This document shows positions 1 through 5,394 of a DNA stretch of 14,563 nucleotides, piece after piece (the stretch's first letter is position 1; every line of letters begins with the position of its first letter). The stretch lies in assembly GCA_030596585.1 (NCBI GenBank), contig JAUVJM010000025.1:1-14563 (forward strand), given 5' to 3'. Position numbers and translations under genes: made by a program. This DNA is from a bacterium. Its GTDB lineage: Bacteria; NPL-UPA2; JAUVJM01. The notes under the pieces are model-generated. The model was not told the origin of the DNA and ran no database searches. It was given only the letters and a program-made list of their open reading frames with translations.

Positions 1-3
1 ATG

Positions 4-196
4 TTCGAGCCGCAATTGCGGCTCGAATGCGGAATTGCTCGTCAATTCCAATGCCTTGTTCTCGCCGCAGGGGCTTGAACAAGTCATTGGAACGGGCAAA
101 ACCCGCTTCGCGGGCTGCCGCCTTGCAGGCGCTAACGGCGAGTGCAAGCACTTGCCTGTCCGCGCCGTCTGCGGTTGCCGCTCAATTCCGCATTAG
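4..196. repeat. Composite inverted-repeat element upstream of the toxin-antitoxin-like pair
   Basis: This stretch is packed with self-complementary sequence. There is a perfect 24-bp palindrome at 4-27. GGAATTG (31-37) pairs with CAATTCC (43-49), and 45-61 pairs with 77-93 at 15 of 17 positions. CCCGC-TTC-GCGGG forms a hairpin at 102-114, and CTTGCA (122-127) pairs with TGCAAG (143-148). An outer 12-bp inverted repeat, AATGCGGAATTG (26-37) and CAATTCCGCATT (183-194), encloses the whole. An open frame crosses it, but its Ala/Ser/Arg-rich translation looks like a by-product of the structure and not a gene. It could be a MITE-like or REP-like mobile repeat, or a structured recombination site. 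The last 20 bases recur in slightly altered form at 1303-1323. Its left boundary is cut by the window edge or lies close to it. Confidence 0.5.
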
Positions 197-224
197 AAAA
201 ATAGATAAAATAGATTATATATGG

Positions 225-230
225 TATAAT
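225..230 (+). promoter_or_regulatory. Perfect -10 box (TATAAT) just ahead of the small partner gene
   Basis: TATAAT lies 10 bases before the ATG at 241. Transcription would begin near 237, leaving almost no leader. There is no Shine-Dalgarno sequence between it and the ATG run at 235-243, so leaderless initiation is plausible. I see no convincing -35 box in the AT-rich stretch upstream. Confidence 0.4.
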
Positions 231-240
231 TAGAATGATG

Positions 241-426
241 ATGAACAAAAAGGTTTTTAAAATTACATCCATACATGAAAGCGATGATCGCAATTTTTGG
301 AGAAACAAGACTTACCTTGAGAGAATCGAAGCTCTGGAAAGATTAAGAAGGATTATATTCGGTTATGATCCATCTACCGCAAGACTTCAAAGAACTCTTA
401 CAATTACTAAACTCAAAGAAAATTGA
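241..426 (+). CDS. Small partner protein of an MNT-type nucleotidyltransferase (toxin-antitoxin-like pair)
   Basis: This encodes a 61-residue soluble protein rich in charged residues. The segment RNFWRNKTYLERIEALERL followed by GYDPSTARLQR resembles the short conserved proteins often found directly upstream of MNT-type nucleotidyltransferases. Such pairs behave like toxin-antitoxin modules, but which partner is toxic is not established for this subtype, so the role is inferred. Three ATGs follow one another (235, 238, 241). I prefer 241 because homologous proteins usually begin MNKK-like and because the -10 box sits so close upstream. The last 62 bases overlap the nucleotidyltransferase gene in another frame, which implies co-translation. 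The DNA is markedly more AT-rich than the core operon, suggesting recent acquisition. Confidence 0.7.
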   Translation: MNKKVFKITSIHESDDRNFWRNKTYLERIEALERLRRIIFGYDPSTARLQRTLTITKLKEN

Positions 427-808
427 GTATTTAGTTATTGGCGGTTATGCCGTTGCCTTTCATGGTTATCCTCGCGCCACTGGAGATATAGATATTTGGA
501 TTGCCGCCTCCAAAGATAATGCGCGAAAAATAGTCGAAGCTTTGAAGGAATTTGGATTTAATGTTCCTGAATTAAATGAAGAGCTCTTCTTAGAAAAAGA
601 GAAGAATATAAGAATGGGTAATCCCCCTCTACGAGTTGAAATTTTAACTTCTATAGATGGAGTTAAATTTTCTGAATGTTATAAAAACAAAAAAATGGTA
701 ACTATTGATGATATAAAGGTAAATTTTATATCTTTAAAAGATTTAAAGAAAAACAAAATGGCAAGCGGTAGGCATAAAGACTTAAACGACCTTGAACATC
801 TTGAATAA
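365..808 (+). CDS. MNT-type nucleotidyltransferase (DUF6036/AbiEii-like family)
   Basis: This encodes 147 residues with the minimal nucleotidyltransferase signature. GG (26-27) is followed by the acidic pair in TGDIDIW (Asp41, Asp43), and a third carboxylate is probably Glu92 in RVEILTSIDG, where Asp is more usual. The C-terminal part, with LKDLKKNKMASGRHKDLNDL, matches the usual end of this family. Members transfer a nucleotide to a protein or tRNA end, and many act in toxin-antitoxin or abortive-infection modules; the target here is unknown. The ATG at 365 lies inside the upstream small gene. No other in-frame ATG precedes the catalytic motif, so this start is close to forced. Length is normal and the gene looks intact. 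It is AT-rich like its partner. Confidence 0.8.
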   Translation: MIHLPQDFKELLQLLNSKKIEYLVIGGYAVAFHGYPRATGDIDIWIAASKDNARKIVEALKEFGFNVPELNEELFLEKEKNIRMGNPPLRVEILTSIDGVKFSECYKNKKMVTIDDIKVNFISLKDLKKNKMASGRHKDLNDLEHLE

Positions 809-841
809 CTGTTCGCAAGCTAATATGCCGGTGTCGGTTAC

Positions 842-912
842 GTCATTGCGAGCGTAGCGTGGCAATCTCAGAGATTGCTTCGTCATTCGCTGCGTTCATT
901 CCTCGCAATGAC
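842..912. repeat. Dispersed palindromic repeat ending in GTCATTGCGAG / CTCGCAATGAC
   Basis: The ends GTCATTGCGAG (842-852) and CTCGCAATGAC (902-912) are perfect 11-base inverted repeats. Inside them is GCAATCTC-A-GAGATTGC, a dyad with a single central base. Elements beginning cgtcattgcgagcg are familiar as high-copy intergenic repeats in several bacterial lineages. Only one copy is present here, so dispersal is inferred from general knowledge. Confidence 0.7.
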
Positions 913-1032
913 ATATCCCTGTGAACGGTTACAGTTCAACGATGGTATTGAAGGGGAGGTCGATCTTCGGACTGCTTGGTTTGTTTATCATCTAAAAATC
1001 CATGAAAAAACGGCGTCTAACACCTGGGCGCT

Positions 1033-1085
1033 TCACCTGACAGCCGAACAAATTTTTTCAACATCTATTTCAATTTGTTTTGATA
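1033..1085 (-). pseudogene. Fragment matching the 3' end of ribF
   Basis: Bases 1052-1081 match 3533-3562, inside the ribF gene, at 29 of 30 positions in the same orientation. Read on the minus strand, the fragment gives LLSKQIEIDVEKICSAVR and a stop at 1033-1035. The RibF C-terminus in this window has LKKQIEIDVEKIRSCIE at the same place. Similarity drops sharply on either side. The fragment could be a duplicated scrap of the resident ribF or the relic of another ribF copy. Confidence 0.6.
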
Positions 1086-1163
1086 GTAAGAACTTGAAAA
1101 CCCTATCCGCCGCGAGCCGCGCGTGCCTACCAGACCTCTGTGAAGAAAAAAGGCAAAAAAGGC

Positions 1164-1237
1164 GTAATCCCTCAGTTACGGGTGGGGGGATCGCAATAGC
1201 AGATGCAATGTACCCCCACCTGAGACTGAGGCATTAC
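1164..1237. repeat. Snap-back repeat with about 25-base arms
   Basis: The arm at 1164-1188 and the reverse complement of 1213-1237 agree at 21 of 25 bases. The shared features are GTAAT, CCTCAGT and a run of G before the loop. The loop is 24 bases. The form suggests an intergenic dispersed element or a large RNA hairpin, possibly helping to end transcription of the unit at 241-808. A U-tract typical of an intrinsic terminator is missing. Confidence 0.55.
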
Positions 1238-1272
1238 AAAAAGGCATATTTTGTTGATGTTTCATTTATTAT

Positions 1273-1326
1273 ATGGTATTTTGCCCCGTGAAATTAGGGG
1301 TAGCCGCTCAATTTTGCCATTAGATG
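1273..1326 (+). repeat. Hairpin with TTAGATG edge; second copy of the element end at 177-196
   Basis: Bases 1303-1323 resemble 177-196: both read gccgctcaatt, then a short variable stretch, then cattag. Around it, ATGGTA (1273-1278) can pair with TGCCAT (1315-1320) with one G-T pair. CCCC (1284-1287) can pair inside with GGGG (1297-1300). The sequence TTAGATG follows directly. Both copies sit immediately before a gene unit, so they may mark insertion or exchange boundaries. Confidence 0.4.
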
Positions 1327-1341
1327 AAAACCGGAAATATA

Positions 1342-2280
1342 ATGACAATATCTGATAAATCATTTCGATACAATACTGCAGGCCATTGGTTTAAAGGAAA
1401 TACTCATATCCACAGCATTGCTTCTGATGGCGAAATGTCAATACCTGAAATTGCTGAACTCTATTCGACGGCACAATACGATTTCATCTTCTGCACAGAT
1501 CACTGGGTTTCTTCAGATGTTGCCAAAACATGGAATCCTCCTTTACTTTTATTGGATGGTATCGAACTTGATGGTCGGGACAATACCGGTGCGTTCTTCC
1601 ATGTTGTCTGTTTAGGAAAAACAAATGGAATCACCCAAGAAGAAGGTTTTGAAAGCGCTATGCAAAAAGCTCGAGAACAAAACGCCATACTGGTTTTAGC
1701 CCATCCTCACTGGAGCGGGAATTCGCTGGAAGATGCCAATCGGTGGGATTTTGATGGAGTTGAGCTCTATAATCATGTATGTCGCTGGTTAAATGGTAAG
1801 AGCGATGGTCTTACGCATTGGGATGCAATGCTCAAGAAGAATCCCGATACACTCGGTTTTTCAGTTGATGATGCCCACTTGAAACCGGGACATCCAGGAT
1901 GGAACGGTGGTTGGATTATAGTAAACGCTTCTGAGCTTTCGAAGGAGGCCATTTTCTCTGCTATTAAACACGGCAATTTTTACTCTTCTTGTGGACCGGA
2001 ATTCAAATCTATAACTTTTGATAGCAAATTCCTTCATATTGAGAGCACACCCGTGCAATTCATTCGCTTGGTTGGTCCTGCCTATTGTGGTTGGCGTGTC
2101 GGATCATTCGATGGTCAGTTATTGACACAAGCTTCCGTGGAAATTCCTATGGACTGGACTCACATTTATATAGAACTTGAGGACAAAGAAGGAAAGCGAG
2201 CTTGGAGCAATACATTATTCGTTACAGATCAAATCAATGCAGTTGACCGGCATTCCGCTGCGCTTCATGCTGGCAGCTGA
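1342..2280 (+). CDS. PHP-domain metal-dependent phosphoesterase
   Basis: This encodes 312 residues with the PHP metal-binding motifs in order: HIH in GNTHIHS (His22, His24), SDG (Asp29), TDH (Asp53, His54), Glu75, LAHPH (His121, His123), Glu141 and DDAH (Asp177, His179). The family hydrolyses phosphoester bonds, often with a trinuclear metal site; the substrate cannot be told from sequence. After about residue 190 comes a beta-rich C-terminal part ending AWSNTLFV, as is usual. The last roughly 18 residues (TDQINAVDRHSAALHAGS) look like read-through into a hairpin rather than family sequence. I chose ATG 1342 because CCGGAAA precedes it at good spacing. An upstream in-frame ATG at 1324 has no ribosome binding site. 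There is no predicted signal peptide, so it is probably cytoplasmic. Confidence 0.85.
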   Translation: MTISDKSFRYNTAGHWFKGNTHIHSIASDGEMSIPEIAELYSTAQYDFIFCTDHWVSSDVAKTWNPPLLLLDGIELDGRDNTGAFFHVVCLGKTNGITQEEGFESAMQKAREQNAILVLAHPHWSGNSLEDANRWDFDGVELYNHVCRWLNGKSDGLTHWDAMLKKNPDTLGFSVDDAHLKPGHPGWNGGWIIVNASELSKEAIFSAIKHGNFYSSCGPEFKSITFDSKFLHIESTPVQFIRLVGPAYCGWRVGSFDGQLLTQASVEIPMDWTHIYIELEDKEGKRAWSNTLFVTDQINAVDRHSAALHAGS

Positions 2281-2296
2281 TTTCAACTGTTAGATG
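2240..2296 (+). repeat. Two-stem hairpin with GTTAGAT core, attC-like
   Basis: CAGTTGA (2240-2246) pairs with TCAACTG (2283-2289). Inside, CCGGCAT (2247-2253) pairs with ATGCTGG (2267-2273) with one wobble pair, leaving a 9-base asymmetric bulge on the right. GTTAGAT (2289-2295) fits the integron core GTTRRRY. The opposite core (RYYYAAC) on the left is absent, and no integrase is in the window, so attC identity is only a hypothesis. The hairpin overlaps the end of the PHP gene. Confidence 0.4.
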
Positions 2297-2328
2297 GCAC
2301 AGAGAAACATGTACCAGAAAAGAAAAAA

Positions 2329-3402
2329 GTGAATTCGCGCGAAAGGACATTTCAGACTCTTGAACACCGACCCGGTGACAGAATCCCGATAGATTTCTGG
2401 GCAACAACAGCAGTGGTTCAGCATTTGGAAACCGAGCGTGGCAGGCCTTATGCGGAATTCCTGGACGATTACGATGTGGACCTTCGGTATATTGAGGGCC
2501 CGACCTATATCGGGCCCCCGCTTGCGCCAGGGACAGACATCTGGGGCGTGGAGCGCACCGCCGTTGCCGCCGGGTTGCCTGGACAATCAGAATCCTATAG
2601 CGAGGTGACGGAGCCGCCGCTAAGCAAGGTCGAGAGCGTGCACGACATTGAAAAATACCAGCACTGGCCGGATCCCGAATGGTTTGATTACAGCATCGTC
2701 GAAGCACAATGTGATGCGATTCTGAAAGAAAATCGCGTGGTCGTGTTCATGGGTGACCGTTTGAACCGCGTAGCCCAGCTCAAGCCAGCCATGTATTTGC
2801 GTGGCACTGAGAATATCTTCATCGATCTTGCGGCCAAGCAGGAGATAGCTGAGACGGTTTTCAGGAAAATCAGGGAGTTCTATCTCGGTTATCTCGAAAG
2901 AATACTCCGTGCGGCGGCAGGAAGAATCGACATTGTTCTGACCGGAGACGATTTCGGCGCACAGAATGGGCTTCTTGTTAGCGCCGACATGTGGCGCAAG
3001 TTCATCAAGCCCGGCTTTGCCGACTATATCGACCTTATAAAACGCCACAATGCGATCGCAATGCATCACACGTGTGGATCGGTAGTAGATATTATTCCGG
3101 ATATGATTGAGTGCGGGCTTGACATCCTGCAGTCAATTCAGCCGGAAGCCAACGGGATGTCCTTGGCCAACCTGAAGAAGATGTTTGGCAAGAGCATTTG
3201 TTTTCAAGGTGGCGTTTCCATTCAGAAGACGATGCCGTACGGCTCGCGGGGTGAGATCCGGCATGAAGTCAAATCCATTGCAGACATTGCCAAACAGGAT
3301 GGCGGATATATCTTTTGCACGTCTCACAATATCCAGGCAGACACACCGGTTGAGAATATAATAACACTGATGGAGGCATACCTGGAATATGGCAAGATGT
3401 AA
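2329..3402 (+). CDS. URO-D family protein, MtaA/CmuA-like methyltransferase type
   Basis: This encodes 357 residues, full length for the uroporphyrinogen decarboxylase superfamily. It starts at GTG with the typical opening (NSRERTFQTLEHRPGDRIPID). The C-terminal half has HTC (His247, Cys249) and a distant Cys330 in FCTSHNIQ. This His-X-Cys...Cys pattern binds zinc in the MtaA/MtbA/CmuA methylcobamide:thiol methyltransferases and is not used by HemE. The protein is therefore more likely a methyl-transfer enzyme or a relative of unknown substrate than a haem biosynthesis decarboxylase. No corrinoid protein or partner methyltransferase is adjacent. The ribosome binding site is weak (AAGAAAAAA). 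The gene faces ribF tail to tail across 96 bases. Confidence 0.85.
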   Translation: MNSRERTFQTLEHRPGDRIPIDFWATTAVVQHLETERGRPYAEFLDDYDVDLRYIEGPTYIGPPLAPGTDIWGVERTAVAAGLPGQSESYSEVTEPPLSKVESVHDIEKYQHWPDPEWFDYSIVEAQCDAILKENRVVVFMGDRLNRVAQLKPAMYLRGTENIFIDLAAKQEIAETVFRKIREFYLGYLERILRAAAGRIDIVLTGDDFGAQNGLLVSADMWRKFIKPGFADYIDLIKRHNAIAMHHTCGSVVDIIPDMIECGLDILQSIQPEANGMSLANLKKMFGKSICFQGGVSIQKTMPYGSRGEIRHEVKSIADIAKQDGGYIFCTSHNIQADTPVENIITLMEAYLEYGKM

Positions 3403-3498
3403 CTGCCACGAAAATTGGATATCTGATGTATGCTCCGGTCTACGCCAGGCAGTTCTTATGTCAGGGCTTGCGAAGGGATAAGATTGCAGGGGGGGATG

Positions 3499-4440
3499 TT
3501 ATGGAGCGGGCTGTGTTTCAATACACGAGCGGATTTTTTCAACATCTATTTCGATTTGTTTTTTCAGTTCTTCGACACTCCGAAAAGCAATTTCGTCCCT
3601 TATTCTCTTGATAAAACTGAATGTAAGTTCCTCGCCGTAGATATTGTTGTCGAATCCAACTATATGCACTTCCGCTGCAGGGTCTTTGCTTTCGGTTGAA
3701 CCGAATGTTGGTCTCCAGCCCAGATTGAGAGCCGCTCTATGCCGCTGTTTCCCCAAAACCGCAAACCCGGCATAGACCCCCGGTGCGGGGAGCAATCCCT
3801 GGATGCTGTTCAGGTTTGCCGTCCGGTAACCTGTGATATGCCCTTGACCTTTCCCTTTTGCGACCGTACCGGTTATCTCGTATGCTCTGCCCAGGAAAGC
3901 ATTAGTTCTCTCCACATTTCCTTCCCTCACAAGTTGTCTTATCCGGGTGCTGCTGACTGTTTCACCGTCTGCTTTGACCGGCTCAACCTGCCGCACTTCG
4001 AATCCATATTTCTTCCCCGTTTCGGATAAGAATTCTGCATTTCCCTTTCTGCCTTTTCCGAAAACGTAATTGAAGCCGATTATGATGAGTTTTGCCTTCA
4101 AATACCCTGCAAGTGTTTTCCTCACGAAATCGTGAGGCGAAAGTTCCCTGAAACTGCGGCTGAAGTTGATAATGAGGCACACATCCACGCCGAAGCTTTC
4201 CAGCATACTGAGTTTCTTCGATAGATTCAGCAAGAGGGGTTGTGGGTTGTGGGAAAGAAGTGTTGAGGGATGAGGGTCGAAAGTAACTACGATACTCTCG
4301 CCTCCCATTTTCTCAGCGCTCCTCACCGCTTCGCTGATGATTTTCCGGTGTCCTATATGGAGCGCGTCGAATGCCCCGATGGTTACGACTGTTTCCCGGA
4401 AATTCCCTTTGGATTTGTCAAGACCGTGAATAACCCTCAT
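3499..4440 (-). CDS. ribF: Bifunctional riboflavin kinase / FAD synthetase
   Basis: This makes FMN and then FAD from riboflavin in the cytoplasm. It encodes 313 residues. The N-terminal FMN adenylyltransferase domain has TIGAFDALHIGH (20-31; the usual form is close to GNFDGVHLGH) and VSSTRIRQLV (162-171). The C-terminal kinase domain has GYRTANL (204-210), PGVYAG (220-225), NLGWRPTFG (239-247), AEVHIVGF with the expected catalytic Glu257, and IYGEEL. At residue 206 Arg stands where most family members have Pro in the PTAN motif that contacts ATP-Mg. It is the last gene of the minus-strand operon, beginning 19 bases after truB, with no clear ribosome binding site of its own. A scrap of its 3' end is repeated at 1033-1085. 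Confidence 0.93.
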   Translation of the reverse strand: MRVIHGLDKSKGNFRETVVTIGAFDALHIGHRKIISEAVRSAEKMGGESIVVTFDPHPSTLLSHNPQPLLLNLSKKLSMLESFGVDVCLIINFSRSFRELSPHDFVRKTLAGYLKAKLIIIGFNYVFGKGRKGNAEFLSETGKKYGFEVRQVEPVKADGETVSSTRIRQLVREGNVERTNAFLGRAYEITGTVAKGKGQGHITGYRTANLNSIQGLLPAPGVYAGFAVLGKQRHRAALNLGWRPTFGSTESKDPAAEVHIVGFDNNIYGEELTFSFIKRIRDEIAFRSVEELKKQIEIDVEKIRSCIETQPAP

Positions 4441-4459
4441 TTGAAAACGGGATGTATCC

Positions 4460-5365
4460 CTATTTGACCAGCGGGCGCAGTACTTTCACTGTTGCGGCTT
4501 TTTCCTCCGCAACTGTTTGCACCTCGCCGATTGCGAGCAAATCTCCTCGGGAATTATTGATTCTGACAAATTCCCCGCTATGGAGCCGGGGTGATTCCGC
4601 GATGTCGGCACTTGAGACCGGGGCATTTTTGCTGACGAATTTTCCGAACCAGTCTCTGACTTCTATGGCCGGAAGGTGCGAAAGCGCTTTTTTGACGGGG
4701 ATTATTCTCGACTCGGGATGAGGCATTTCTCTCAGTTCTTTCAGAGTTATGGCATCACTAAGCCTGAACGGTCCGGAACGAAGCCGCGTTAGTTTGGACT
4801 GATGTGCACCGCAGCCCAGCTTGTCTCCTATGTCCGAGGTCAATGTCCGGATATAGGTTCCTTTGGAACAAGATACCCTGAAGCTGACTTGGGGGATCTC
4901 ACAGCTTAGGATTTCAAGCTCCAGAATTTTTACCCGTCTCGGTTCTCTTTCAACCTCTTTTCCCTGTCTTGCCAGTTCATACAGCTTCTTGCCTTTGTGG
5001 CGGACAGCCGAGACCATTGGTGGAATTTGCTCTATCTCTCCGACGAAGTGTGAGAAGGCGGACTTGACTTCTTTTTCCCCGAAGTCCAGTTTCTCAACAG
5101 TGTAAATTATCTTTCCCGCCGCGTCCTGGGTGTCTGTTCTCACTCCGAGAGTCATTGTAGCGGCGTATTCCTTGTCCGAGGACAAGAAAAACTGTGCAAT
5201 TTTCGTTGCCGGACCCACGCATACGGGAAGGACTCCGGTTGCTTCCGGGTCAAGTGTGCCTGTATGGCCCACTCTGCGGGTGTGCAGTATGCGGCGGACT
5301 TCCGCAACCACGTCGTGCGAGGTTATCCCGCGGGGTTTGTTAATGATGAGCATGCCGTTTAACAT
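4460..5365 (-). CDS. truB: tRNA pseudouridine(55) synthase
   Basis: This isomerises U55 of the tRNA T-loop to pseudouridine. It encodes 301 residues. MLIINKPRGITSHDVV opens the catalytic domain, and GHTGTLDPEATGVL (33-46) carries the catalytic Asp39. The later GTYIRTLTSDIG and RLRSGPF blocks are also present, and a PUA-like C-terminal part follows. Full length and intact. It begins 29 bases downstream of the propeller gene and ends 19 bases before ribF. The truB-ribF order is common in bacteria, usually after rbfA and before rpsO, but here the neighbours on both sides are different. ATG 5365 is used; a second ATG at 5353 is possible. Confidence 0.95.
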   Translation of the reverse strand: MLNGMLIINKPRGITSHDVVAEVRRILHTRRVGHTGTLDPEATGVLPVCVGPATKIAQFFLSSDKEYAATMTLGVRTDTQDAAGKIIYTVEKLDFGEKEVKSAFSHFVGEIEQIPPMVSAVRHKGKKLYELARQGKEVEREPRRVKILELEILSCEIPQVSFRVSCSKGTYIRTLTSDIGDKLGCGAHQSKLTRLRSGPFRLSDAITLKELREMPHPESRIIPVKKALSHLPAIEVRDWFGKFVSKNAPVSSADIAESPRLHSGEFVRINNSRGDLLAIGEVQTVAEEKAATVKVLRPLVK

Positions 5366-5394
5366 TGAATATCAGACCCTACCTGCTACTTCCT

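Larger units (their letters stand above)
809..1341. other. Gene-free mosaic between the toxin-antitoxin-like pair and the PHP gene
   Basis: I find no credible gene here. An open frame at 875-1291 on the + strand merely runs across repeats, and its translation has no family character. The stretch holds a palindromic repeat (842-912), a scrap homologous to the ribF 3' end on the minus strand (1033-1085), a snap-back repeat (1164-1237), and a copy of the 3' end of the first element (1303-1323). Confidence 0.6.

Noticed and set aside
27..233. Open frame of 68 codons on the + strand
   Set aside because: It lies wholly in the inverted-repeat element and reads as Ala/Ser/Arg-rich sequence with no family character.
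875..1291. Open frame of 138 codons on the + strand
   Set aside because: It runs across two repeat elements and the ribF scrap on the opposite strand, has no ribosome binding site, and its translation shows no domain or regular composition.
2329..3402. Calling this gene hemE
   Set aside because: The zinc-type His-X-Cys and distant Cys, and the overall sequence, fit the methyltransferase side of the superfamily better than uroporphyrinogen decarboxylase.
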